In this document: positions 15,044 through 21,573 of the stretch, piece after piece
Layout: every line of letters starts with the position of its first letter
Position numbering within the stretch: the stretch's first letter is position 1
Assembly: GCA_023245565.1 (NCBI GenBank)
Contig: JAHFKB010000009.1
Coordinates: 5,915-32,747, forward strand
Length of the DNA stretch: 26,833 nt
DNA from: an archaeon
GTDB lineage: Archaea; Nanobdellota; Nanobdellia; SCGC-AAA011-G17; GW2011-AR18
Reading direction: 5' to 3'
Translations under genes and position numbers: made by a program
The notes under the pieces: model-generated
Databases searched by the model: none
Seen by the model: only the letters and a program-made list of their open reading frames with translations
Told to the model about the DNA's origin: nothing

Positions 15044-15550
15044 ATGAAATATCACTTTAATTTTATAATAAGATTATTACTTTGTTTTATTCCAGTTCAA
15101 ATATTTACTTTATTATTTAGTCAAGTTACAATATACCTAAATTATCTATTATTAATTAATTACAATCCAATAATTGCAGGAAATTTTTTAATAATTAAAG
15201 GTAATTTATTTGAATTTGCAGAAGCATGCATAGTTCCATATGCATATTATTTCTTTTGGATAATAATGCTATTAACAAAAGATATTGATATAAAAACTAG
15301 AATTAAAATTACAATATTTGGATTTTTACTAATTTTTGTAATGAATATTATAAGAATATTTATTTTAATAACCATAGCTTTAAATTATGGATTTTTCTGG
15401 TTTAATTTAATACATATGTTTTTCTGGAAGTTTTTATCAGGAATATATGTTGCTTTAATCTGGATTCTACTAGTTAAAATCTATAAAATAAAAAGCATAC
15501 CTGTTTATGATGATTTTAAAACCCTATATAAATTAATTCATAAGAAATAA
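15044..15550 (+). CDS. Exosortase/archaeosortase family protein
   Basis: A 168-aa multi-pass membrane protein with about five helices. The archaeosortase catalytic set is visible: Cys62 in EFAEACIVPY, Arg104 in MNIIRIF and His124 in NLIHMFFW. The order and spacing match the Cys-Arg-His transpeptidase family that cleaves C-terminal sorting signals of surface proteins and may attach them to lipid. It is short, like forms annotated in Pacearchaeota and related DPANN. The canonical G after the AC(S/A) is replaced by Val-Pro here, so the match is not perfect. Candidate substrate: the 560-aa surface protein nearby, whose tail is linker, helix, then RSR. Confidence 0.75.
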   Translation: MKYHFNFIIRLLLCFIPVQIFTLLFSQVTIYLNYLLLINYNPIIAGNFLIIKGNLFEFAEACIVPYAYYFFWIIMLLTKDIDIKTRIKITIFGFLLIFVMNIIRIFILITIALNYGFFWFNLIHMFFWKFLSGIYVALIWILLVKIYKIKSIPVYDDFKTLYKLIHKK

Positions 15551-16417
15551 TTATTCACTACTAGAACCTTGCAAAGCAATTAAATCTTCTGTTGTTAATC
15601 TTTTTTTAGTTTTTAATTTTTCTTCAACAGACTTAATTTTTTCTCTAATAATATTTTGTTGTTTTTGTTCTCTATCAATTTTCCATGCTTCTCTATCTTT
15701 ACTAAATAATAATCTTAAAACACCAAATTCATCCATTTTATTATTAAGTTCTTGGCTTATTTTAGAATATTCATTTTTATAATCAATGAACTTTTGAAAA
15801 GCATCTTCTTGTTCTTTTTTCAAAACAGTAATATTCTTTGATAATTCTATAAATACTTCATAACTAGTATCTCTGCTAATATCTTGTATTCTTTTATGAA
15901 AATCATCAGCTTTTTTCTTTGAATCTTTAATTTGTTTTTCTAATTCATCAGCTTTTTCAGCTATTTGTCTTACTTCTGAACTTTCTTCATAAGATTTTTT
16001 CAATTCTTTTATATCTTTCATTAATTTCTTTTCTTTCTCAAAATTAATTTCCATCTCTACTTTTTTCTCTAATTCATTTATTTTTAATTGAATTTTTGTA
16101 GGATCAGTTTTTACATTATATTTTGCAAAGGCTTTAGCTTTTTCTTTATTTAATTTCTTTATTTTATTTATTAAATCATGAACTTCATCATTATACTTGC
16201 CTCTTTGCTCTCTTAAATTTTTCAATTCTAAATTTTTTTTATCTTTCTCAGCTTTAATTTCTTTTATTTTACTAATTAAAGAATTAAGTTCTTTTTTAAG
16301 ATCCTCTTTTTTCTTAAACCAAATTTCTTTATTCTGGTTTATCTCACTAAGTTGTTTTTTTAAATGAAACATATCTTCCTGAACTTTCTTATAGTTTTCT
16401 AAGCTAGCATTAGACAT
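15551..16417 (-). CDS. Archaeal coiled-coil protein (COG1340 type)
   Basis: A 288-aa, highly charged protein, almost entirely alpha-helical coiled coil with Lys/Glu heptads from about residue 10 to 230. A short less-charged break near DVRDTSYEVFIEL-like sequence (ISRDTSYEVFIEL, about 183-195) and a C-terminal segment LRLLFSKDREAWKIDREQ (about 238-255) are the kind of features seen in archaeal COG1340 proteins. Those proteins are widely conserved but of unknown function. No membrane helix or signal peptide. Its stop codon directly abuts that of the archaeosortase gene. Confidence 0.7.
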   Translation of the reverse strand: MSNASLENYKKVQEDMFHLKKQLSEINQNKEIWFKKKEDLKKELNSLISKIKEIKAEKDKKNLELKNLREQRGKYNDEVHDLINKIKKLNKEKAKAFAKYNVKTDPTKIQLKINELEKKVEMEINFEKEKKLMKDIKELKKSYEESSEVRQIAEKADELEKQIKDSKKKADDFHKRIQDISRDTSYEVFIELSKNITVLKKEQEDAFQKFIDYKNEYSKISQELNNKMDEFGVLRLLFSKDREAWKIDREQKQQNIIREKIKSVEEKLKTKKRLTTEDLIALQGSSSE

Positions 16418-16504
16418 ATAATAAGTAGTGATTTATTGTTTTTAAGTCTATTGGGATGTAAAAATAAATTATTTAGAAAGATTTTCAGAATTTCAAGCGA
16501 TAGA

Positions 16505-16514
16505 TATATAAAAG
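16505..16514 (+). promoter_or_regulatory. Box A (TATA) promoter of the small-gene operon
   Basis: TATATAAAAG is centred about 25 nt before the ATG at 16534. This is the best TATA box in the window, supports a real transcript there, and predicts a leaderless start. Confidence 0.6.
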
Positions 16515-16533
16515 TATGAATCTTAATTAGAAT

Positions 16534-16650
16534 ATGGAAAAAACAACAAGAAAGTCTATTAAATTTAGAAGTCCTAAAATAAAAGATATAGGTGATCCTG
16601 AGTTTGTAAAAAAGACAATAAAAGAATTAGGGTTGGATAAAGATGACTGA
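16534..16650 (+). CDS. Small protein 1, 38 aa, paralogue of small protein 2
   Basis: A very short basic protein (MEKTTRKSIKFRSPKIKDIG and onward, ending GLDKDD). Support for it being real comes from three things: a strong box A at the leaderless distance, an 8-nt overlap with the next gene, and clear similarity to that next protein. SPKIKDIGDPEFVKKTIKEL then GLDK here corresponds to APKLEIGDVELVKRIIKEY then GLDK there. The C-terminal half is a likely amphipathic helix. No family recognised; function unknown. Confidence 0.55.
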   Translation: MEKTTRKSIKFRSPKIKDIGDPEFVKKTIKELGLDKDD

Positions 16651-16792
16651 AAGTAAAATTGATAGGAAAACAGTAATAACTAAGTCCAGTTGGACACCTG
16701 ATTTACTAAAGAAAATAAAAGCTCCAAAATTAGAAATAGGCGATGTTGAACTTGTTAAAAGAATAATAAAAGAATATGGATTGGATAAATAA
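16643..16792 (+). CDS. Small protein 2, 49 aa, paralogue of small protein 1
   Basis: Starts at an ATG inside the last codons of small protein 1 and stops at 16792, the base where small gene 3 begins. Residues about 24-49 repeat the C-terminal half of small protein 1 with one residue deleted. The N-terminus (MTESKIDRKTVITKSSWTPD) is unique. Basic, soluble, helical; no recognised domain. The tandem duplication and overlaps suggest a translationally coupled set; antitoxin-like, DNA-binding or regulatory peptides are possible, but nothing decides. Confidence 0.55.
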   Translation: MTESKIDRKTVITKSSWTPDLLKKIKAPKLEIGDVELVKRIIKEYGLDK

Positions 16793-16989
16793 TGATAGAT
16801 AATACTGAAAAACCAATTTTTGCTACAGTCATAAGAAGTTCACAAATATCTCAAGATAGTGAGGATTGGAAAGTTGATGCCATTAACAAAGGGGTTCCTA
16901 TTGAAATAGTTATAATGCAACTAAAATCATTAATAAGAAATTATGAAAATAATTACTTTGACAATTTTGATAGTAAAATAAAGAATTAG
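16792..16989 (+). CDS. Small protein 3, 65 aa, unknown
   Basis: A 65-aa acidic-to-neutral protein whose ATG overlaps the TAA of small gene 2 by one base. It contains SEDWKVDAINKGVPIEIVIMQLKSLIRNYENNYF (about 22-55), predicted helix-turn-helix-like topology without a clear motif. It has no similarity to the first two proteins. It is the third and last gene of the small-gene operon. Function unknown. Confidence 0.55.
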   Translation: MIDNTEKPIFATVIRSSQISQDSEDWKVDAINKGVPIEIVIMQLKSLIRNYENNYFDNFDSKIKN

Positions 16990-17005
16990 ATCATTGTTAA
17001 AATAA

Positions 17006-17230
17006 TTAATCGTCTAATATTCTTTGTTCAATTGTTGGTCTTTTATCAGAATAATGTAAATTAAAACATTCTAATTTATCAAATGTAATCCTTATATCTT
17101 CAACTAAAACATACATAACATCACCAGGAAGAATCTCACATTAACAATAAACACACATATCTCTAATAGTTCTAGGAAAATCTCTTTCATCTGTTAAATC
17201 AGGATGATATGAACTTTTTTGTTTTAACAT
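17006..17230 (-). pseudogene. Small cysteine-containing gene interrupted by an in-frame TAA
   Basis: One frame runs from an ATG at 17230 to TAA at 17006-17008 and is open except for a single TAA at codon 30. Before it: MLKQKSSYHPDLTDERDFPR then TIRDMCVYC. After it: CEILPGDVMYVLVEDIRITF onward to QRILDD. Both halves look like protein and stay in one frame, so a point nonsense mutation (or a base-call error) is the simplest reading. The Cys-x-x-Cys, stop, Cys arrangement suggests a zinc or redox site was cut. It lies immediately before rpl12 on the same strand side and fills an otherwise empty 265-nt gap. Confidence 0.45.
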
Positions 17231-17254
17231 AATAAAAAAATAAAAGAAAAAAAT

Positions 17255-17557
17255 TTAGCCGAATAAACCAGCTAAACCTACAGCAGCTTCTTCTTCAGAT
17301 TTCTTTTCTTCTTTCTTAGCAGCAGGTGCGTGTCCACCACTATGTGTAGGAGCCACAGCAACTGGAGCAGCCATCATTGGAACAGCAGCTTCTTTTATTG
17401 CAGCATCAATATCTACACCATCAAGAGCAGAAACTAAAGCTTTAACTCTACCTTCTTCTGGTTTAACACCAGCAGCTTCTAAAACTTTTTTAACATTTGC
17501 TTCATTTACATGTTGTTTAGCGCTATGTAGTAACATACTTGCATAGATATATTCCAT
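17255..17557 (-). CDS. rpl12: Ribosomal protein L12 (aP1), stalk protein
   Basis: A 100-aa archaeal P1/L12 protein, the multimeric stalk component that recruits translation GTPases. The N-terminal helical dimerisation domain is MEYIYASMLLHSAKQHVNEA (1-20) onward to about 60. An Ala/Pro-rich hinge (about 60-80) leads to the charged tail EEKKSEEEAAVGLAGLFG, which ends with the canonical factor-binding peptide. A GGAGGT Shine-Dalgarno sequence lies 8 nt before the ATG and is made by the last sense codons (Glu-Val) of the upstream homing endonuclease gene, whose TAA ends 3 nt before this ATG. It is normally next to P0; here two genes intervene. Confidence 0.97.
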   Translation of the reverse strand: MEYIYASMLLHSAKQHVNEANVKKVLEAAGVKPEEGRVKALVSALDGVDIDAAIKEAAVPMMAAPVAVAPTHSGGHAPAAKKEEKKSEEEAAVGLAGLFG

Positions 17558-17560
17558 AAT

Positions 17561-18664
17561 TTATACCTCCATAATAGACCATTTAATTATTTGTGAGTCT
17601 TTATTGTGAATTGTGATTAAGCCTCTCTTTTTAAGCTTTTTTACCGCCAATAATATATTAGATTTGGTTATTTTAAGGGCAAATGCTAGTTCTTTAGTTG
17701 ACATAGGTTTTATTGATAAAAATTTTAATAATTCTATTTGTGTTTGATATTGTTTCTTCCTTAAACCATTTGATTTAATTTTAGAATTTAAAATCGACTT
17801 TAAATCATTAAGTTTCTCTGGATGATTAAACCCAATTATTTTAGAATATTTTTCAAGGTCTGCAGAGTAAATAGAGATATAAAAATCTTTTTCTGAATTT
17901 TTAGATTTTTTAAGAATCGGAGAAATATTTTTAAAATCTAATTTTTTAATTAATAATTTTCTTATACTTTTTAATAGTCTATAATTTCTAATGCATAAAG
18001 TAATTCTATAATTTGGATCTACAGTTGCTTCATCATCAAAAAAAGCCTTAATTAAAGATATGGTATTTTCTTTAGGCAATTTATTTATAGAATTAGGAAA
18101 AATTCCTGTTAAACTGTTGCAATCTAAATTATAAAAGTGAATCAATAAGTCAGATAATACTTTAGAAGTTCTATAATTATAATTATCTTCTCTTTTATAT
18201 AGTTTATAATCAATATCACCAAATACGCTTTTTATTAATATACTAAAATGATCAATCAAAGTCTTACAAGAATTTGTATATATTGGAATCCCATTTTTAT
18301 TTACACATCCATCTCCTATTAAATGAGCAATTATTGCAAATAATTTAGGACTTTCAATTATTGGTAATTTAGGATTTGTAACAATTAAACTTAAATTAGG
18401 TCCTTTATAAGAAATAATTTTTTTCTCTAATTCATTCCAATCTAAATTTCTTACCTTTACTATGATTTTTACATATTTTAACGGTAAATATAATTTATAC
18501 TCTCGCCACCCAATTATAGTTGAAGGATTTACAGAAAGGATCTTAGCCATGTTTTTAATAGATTTAAAATGATATATGCTCTCTTCTAAAAATTTTTGAT
18601 TATCATTAAATTTTACTCTAATTATATTTTCTGGAAATTCCCAAATATGCCACTTTTTAATCAT
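17561..18664 (-). CDS. LAGLIDADG homing endonuclease-like protein with flanking HTH domains
   Basis: A 367-aa free-standing protein. The central part has two LAGLIDADG helices: IIAHLIGDG (111-119) and LIKAFFDDEA (204-213), each with the acidic end residue that binds metal (Asp118; Asp210/211). An N-terminal helix-turn-helix (IKNMAKILSVNPSTIIGWRE, about 36-55) and a C-terminal winged-helix segment (STKELAFALKITKSNILLAV, about 319-338) flank it. LAGLIDADG proteins cut long DNA sites to spread their own gene; here it is neither intein nor intron-encoded but stands between ribosomal genes. Its 3' end supplies the rpl12 Shine-Dalgarno sequence, so it and rpl12 are probably co-transcribed. It could alternatively have been domesticated as a regulator. 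Confidence 0.8.
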   Translation of the reverse strand: MIKKWHIWEFPENIIRVKFNDNQKFLEESIYHFKSIKNMAKILSVNPSTIIGWREYKLYLPLKYVKIIVKVRNLDWNELEKKIISYKGPNLSLIVTNPKLPIIESPKLFAIIAHLIGDGCVNKNGIPIYTNSCKTLIDHFSILIKSVFGDIDYKLYKREDNYNYRTSKVLSDLLIHFYNLDCNSLTGIFPNSINKLPKENTISLIKAFFDDEATVDPNYRITLCIRNYRLLKSIRKLLIKKLDFKNISPILKKSKNSEKDFYISIYSADLEKYSKIIGFNHPEKLNDLKSILNSKIKSNGLRKKQYQTQIELLKFLSIKPMSTKELAFALKITKSNILLAVKKLKKRGLITIHNKDSQIIKWSIMEV

Positions 18665-18695
18665 TAGTTATAATTAGAAAATTAATTTAAAAACC

Positions 18696-18705
18696 TTACG
18701 CGTAA
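18696..18705. promoter_or_regulatory. Perfect 10-bp palindrome in the leader of the endonuclease gene
   Basis: TTACGCGTAA is a perfect palindrome, in a locally GC-richer patch (18697-18725, including a GTCGTGTCGTC near-repeat) inside the 102-nt gap upstream of the endonuclease gene. It could be an operator, a transcript hairpin or part of a cleavage/insertion site; nothing decides. Confidence 0.35.
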
Positions 18706-18736
18706 AACCCTTGTCGTGTCGTCCATTTTTTCCAAC

Positions 18737-18748
18737 TAATATATATTT
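18737..18748 (-). promoter_or_regulatory. Possible box A promoter for the endonuclease-rpl12 unit
   Basis: On the minus strand the region reads AAATATATATTA, a good TATA box. Transcription would start near 18715 and give a leader of about 50 nt that holds the palindrome at 18696-18705. This would let rpl12 be transcribed separately from L1-P0. Confidence 0.35.
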
Positions 18749-18766
18749 TCTAGAATAGTATTTATA

Positions 18767-19288
18767 TCATCCAAAACTTTTATTTGATAAATCAAAAATC
18801 TTCATGTCTTTAGGAGGATTTAAATCTATATTTCCATTATAAGGAACACATTTTACATTCTGGTCTTCCTCAAGCGTATGAGGTAAACCATCCTTAATTC
18901 CTCTTTCAGGATCTGGCTTTGATGGAGAAGCACACATTTTTGATATAGTCTTATCTTCTTGATTTTTACCCCAGCCAAAAATACATAAACCACCATCATT
19001 AAGCCTAATATTAAGATGATAATAAGTACCTTCAGAACTAATAATTTCTTCTTTATAGCTCTTATTTAATACATAAGCAGTATGTTTAACATAATAAGTT
19101 TTATCATTGAGAACTCCTTTTTCCTCTGGAAATTCACACTTATAATTTCCAGAAAGATTTAGAACGTTACTAAGTTTACCTTCAATGTAATTAATTTTTT
19201 TAGTTTCAATATTATTATTATTACAACCTAGTAATAAAAGCATTAATAAAACTGAAATAATTATTAGGAATATATCTCTTTTTTCCAT
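18767..19288 (-). CDS. Putative lipoprotein, 173 aa
   Basis: An N-terminal hydrophobic helix (about residues 6-21) ends in LLLLGC (Cys22), a lipobox followed by an Asn-rich stretch (NNNN), so it is a candidate secreted lipoprotein. The mature part has four further Cys (near 50, 102, 119 and 143) and the segments LNIRLNDGGLCIFGWGKN and MCASPSKPDPERGI. I recognise no family. Its placement between the P0 gene and the endonuclease gene, inside a ribosomal protein operon, is odd and suggests it arrived with the endonuclease or by another insertion. Codon use is like the neighbours. Confidence 0.6.
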   Translation of the reverse strand: MEKRDIFLIIISVLLMLLLLGCNNNNIETKKINYIEGKLSNVLNLSGNYKCEFPEEKGVLNDKTYYVKHTAYVLNKSYKEEIISSEGTYYHLNIRLNDGGLCIFGWGKNQEDKTISKMCASPSKPDPERGIKDGLPHTLEEDQNVKCVPYNGNIDLNPPKDMKIFDLSNKSFG

Positions 19289-19318
19289 AAAACTTAAGTT
19301 ATTAAATAAATTATAAAC

Positions 19319-19495
19319 TTATCCTTTTTTCATCTTTTCATCTTGAAGTTTTTTCAAGACCTCTTGTGCTTTTTTCTCTTCTTTTTCAAAATCCCTATCT
19401 TTTACTAAATTTTTACTAGTATGATCTCCCTTTGCAATCTTTTCATCTTGCAATTTTTTTAGTACTTGTTGTGCTACCTCTTCTTCTTTTCTCAT
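19319..19495 (-). repeat. Duplicated ~45-bp segment encoding the P0 tail
   Basis: Two imperfect in-frame copies encode A-Q-(Q/E)-V-L-K-K-L-Q-D-E-K-(I/M)-x-K-G, joined by a linker containing RDFEKEEKK. The second copy is at the extreme C-terminus. Confidence 0.6.
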
Positions 19496-20416
19496 TTTGT
19501 CACCACTTCCACTAGTTTTCTCAACTTTATTTTCAGATACTTTAAAAAAATTTTCATCTAAATTTAATTTATTCTTCAAAGCATCTGTCTCTAATTTAGT
19601 TTTTCCTATTTCTTTCTTTACAGATTCACTAGTTAATATTTTTTTACTATTAGCTAAACCATCACTATCTAGGAAAGCTTTCTTTACTAATAATTTAATA
19701 TTATATTTTGTTGGATAAGCAATACTAAATGCAAGATTAAATGAACTTAATGCAGCTAATTTTAAATTATTCAAGTAACTAGCTTCATCAACATTTAATA
19801 CATCTTTACCAAATATAACTCCATTTTCACAAGCAGCTAATAAATTAATTCCTATTTCCATAGGTTCTATTCCTAATCTTGTTAATAAATTTGCTACTTG
19901 CTGACTAATTAATTGTCCTTCTTTTACAACAAGTGTATCATCTTTAACAGCAACTTTTCCATCTACAACTGTTGCTTTAATTCCTATTTGTCCTAACTCA
20001 CCCATAATTGGACCAGGTGGAAAAGGTGTTGGTCCAGCAGGAACAGTAATATCATTAGGAGCAGTTTGTCCACCTTTAGCAGGAGCAGAACTCTTAGATT
20101 TCTTTAAAACTTTAGCTAATTTAAAAGGACTATCATTAGTTAATAACAAAGCAGGCATTCCTCTTACCTGTTTTTTTAATTCATCTAAACCTTTAATTTT
20201 GCTTTGTAATTCATCAAATACTATTTTTATTAATCTTCCTTTAGACATAGTTATTAAAACAGAATCTTTTACACTAGATCTTAATTTTTGTAATTGAACA
20301 GAAGGCATTCCAGTCATATCAGCAACAGCAATTACTTTATATTTTTGAATAATATTTTTTAATCTATTAATTTCTTCTTTCTTAAATTCAGCAATATGAG
20401 GTTTATTTTTATTCAT
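19319..20416 (-). CDS. rplP0: Ribosomal protein L10 (aP0), with an unusual repeated tail
   Basis: A 365-aa stalk base protein that binds 23S rRNA and carries L12 dimers. The N-terminal L10 domain (about residues 7-105; HIAEFKKEEINRLKNIIQKY, then VADMTGMPSVQLQKLR), the archaeal insertion with TVPAGPTPFPPGPIMGEL (about 124-141) and the L12-binding helices follow the archaeal P0 pattern. The C-terminal end is odd. In place of the acidic GLGALFG-type peptide there are two copies of VLKKLQDEK (within AQQVLKKLQDEKIAKG and AQEVLKKLQDEKMKKG), both basic. The start overlaps the L1 stop by 4 nt, so the genes are coupled. Confidence 0.95.
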   Translation of the reverse strand: MNKNKPHIAEFKKEEINRLKNIIQKYKVIAVADMTGMPSVQLQKLRSSVKDSVLITMSKGRLIKIVFDELQSKIKGLDELKKQVRGMPALLLTNDSPFKLAKVLKKSKSSAPAKGGQTAPNDITVPAGPTPFPPGPIMGELGQIGIKATVVDGKVAVKDDTLVVKEGQLISQQVANLLTRLGIEPMEIGINLLAACENGVIFGKDVLNVDEASYLNNLKLAALSSFNLAFSIAYPTKYNIKLLVKKAFLDSDGLANSKKILTSESVKKEIGKTKLETDALKNKLNLDENFFKVSENKVEKTSGSGDKMRKEEEVAQQVLKKLQDEKIAKGDHTSKNLVKDRDFEKEEKKAQEVLKKLQDEKMKKG

Positions 20417-21090
20417 TTTTTAATTTTAACTGCCTCTCCTATTTTTATCATTGGACCCATAGTTAATTTAATAGCTACATATTTAATATTATTTTTTTCT
20501 TGAGGTAATTTTGATAATAAAGTATTATAAACTGCTAGAATGTTTTCTGCTAAATCATCATCTTTCATTGATTCAATTCCAATAGAAGCTTTTACACTAG
20601 TCTCATTTTTAGTTTGTAATCTTACAGTATTTTGTAATTTAGCAGCTAAAGGTTCTAGACTTGGAATACTTCCAGGAACTACACATCCAGCTTTAGGATT
20701 TGGCATTTTTCCTCTTGCACCTAAAACTTTACCAAAAGCAGCAGCTACTTGAGCCATTATTTCTACTTGAGAAACAAAATAATCATGAGATCCAGCTAAT
20801 TTTTTCTGTTCTTTTTTATTACCATTCCATTTAGGGAAATCTTCTTTTGTAATAACAGTATCAAAAACAGATCTAGCTTTTTGTGCTAATTGAGAATCAA
20901 CAAAAGCACCAATTTTTAATTTCTTGCCTCTAGAATGTGGAAGTTGTAAATATAAGTCTACTTTATGTTCTGGTTTTTTTAAATCCAAATTTTGTAAATT
21001 AATTAATAAATCAACAGATTGTGAGAATTTTTTCTTAGATGATTTTTCTCTTAATTCTTTTATAGTGTTTAATACTTGTTGCTTTTCCAT
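20413..21090 (-). CDS. rpl1: Ribosomal protein L1
   Basis: A 225-aa L1 protein of the large subunit's L1 stalk, which helps move deacylated tRNA out of the E site. Signature segments are FSQSVDLLINLQNLDLKKPE (about 22-41), the domain II region LGARGKMPNPKAG (about 123-135) and ETSVKASIGIESM. The length fits archaeal L1. In many archaea and bacteria L1 represses its own operon by binding its mRNA. Here a GGAGG Shine-Dalgarno sequence sits 6 nt before the ATG, directly next to a hairpin. It is first in the operon L1-P0; L11, usually upstream, is absent from the window. Confidence 0.97.
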   Translation of the reverse strand: MEKQQVLNTIKELREKSSKKKFSQSVDLLINLQNLDLKKPEHKVDLYLQLPHSRGKKLKIGAFVDSQLAQKARSVFDTVITKEDFPKWNGNKKEQKKLAGSHDYFVSQVEIMAQVAAAFGKVLGARGKMPNPKAGCVVPGSIPSLEPLAAKLQNTVRLQTKNETSVKASIGIESMKDDDLAENILAVYNTLLSKLPQEKNNIKYVAIKLTMGPMIKIGEAVKIKK

Positions 21091-21096
21091 TTACAT

Positions 21097-21113
21097 CCTC
21101 CTACCCTAGGTAG
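21097..21113 (-). promoter_or_regulatory. L1 leader: Shine-Dalgarno sequence abutting a 5-bp hairpin
   Basis: On the minus strand CTACC-TAG-GGTAG (21113-21101) forms a perfect 5-bp hairpin whose last G is the first base of GGAGG (21101-21097), the Shine-Dalgarno sequence of rpl1. A box A-like CTTTATAAATG lies at 21154-21144, so the whole leader is only about 30-35 nt. A translational control site for L1 is plausible. Confidence 0.5.
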
Positions 21114-21143
21114 TAATCGCGGATAAAAAATGTATTTCTAAAT

Positions 21144-21154
21144 CATTTATAAAG
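21144..21154 (-). promoter_or_regulatory. Box A promoter of the L1-P0 operon
   Basis: Minus-strand CTTTATAAATG; a start about 25 nt downstream falls near 21124, giving a short leader that contains the hairpin and Shine-Dalgarno sequence. Confidence 0.5.
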
Positions 21155-21249
21155 ATTTTGCTCTTATTTTTAAAATATATAATATGAAAAATATAAACAT
21201 TATTAAGATTATTTATGACCAAATAAATAGATTTTTGATAATATTAATT

Positions 21250-21258
21250 TTTATAAAT
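21250..21258 (+). promoter_or_regulatory. Box A promoter, leaderless start
   Basis: TTTATAAAT is centred 25 nt before the ATG at 21279. Confidence 0.5.
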
Positions 21259-21278
21259 GATAAAATAATAAATATAAT

Positions 21279-21563
21279 ATGGAAGAAAGTTCAAAATTAA
21301 CTGTATTAATATTAGCAGCTGGAGTTCTAAGTATTTCTGGTTTAAGTAGCAGTTTAGATTATTCACATTATAAAAAATATTTAACCAATATGGAAAGAGA
21401 AAGAGGAATAGAATATGCTTTAAAAGAAGCAGAGTTATGTTCAGGCCCGAAAGATGATTTTTTATATAGGGTATTTGGTGGTTTATTTGATTTTGGTAAA
21501 TGGGTAGCTTGTGAAAATTATTTAGAAAAAAGAGTTCCAAAAATTTTAAATAGTAATAAATAA
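21279..21563 (+). CDS. Small membrane-anchored protein, 94 aa
   Basis: A 94-aa protein with one N-terminal hydrophobic helix (about residues 7-25, LTVLILAAGVLSISGLSSSL) and a charged remainder with Cys at about 53 and 76 (ELCSGPKDDF; WVACENYLEK). I recognise no family. It lies 10 nt upstream of the FKBP gene on the same strand, behind a box A at the leaderless distance, so the two are likely one operon. An opposite-strand frame (21244-21540) covers the same bases but is Leu/Asn/Tyr-rich and without a promoter; I reject it. Confidence 0.55.
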   Translation: MEESSKLTVLILAAGVLSISGLSSSLDYSHYKKYLTNMERERGIEYALKEAELCSGPKDDFLYRVFGGLFDFGKWVACENYLEKRVPKILNSNK

Positions 21564-21573
21564 AAGCACAACA

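Noticed and set aside
16990..17254. Non-coding RNA in the 265-nt gap before rpl12
   Set aside because: The strand opposite to the small operon holds a protein-like frame with one stop; no structured RNA signal was seen.
17561..18664. Endonuclease as an intein or intron remnant
   Set aside because: It has its own start and stop, no splicing motifs (N-terminal Cys or C-terminal His-Asn), and the flanking genes are complete.
21244..21540. 98-aa open frame on the minus strand opposite the 94-aa gene
   Set aside because: It is a low-complexity Leu/Asn/Tyr translation of AT-rich DNA; the plus-strand gene has a box A, a sensible helix and charged body, and leads into FKBP.
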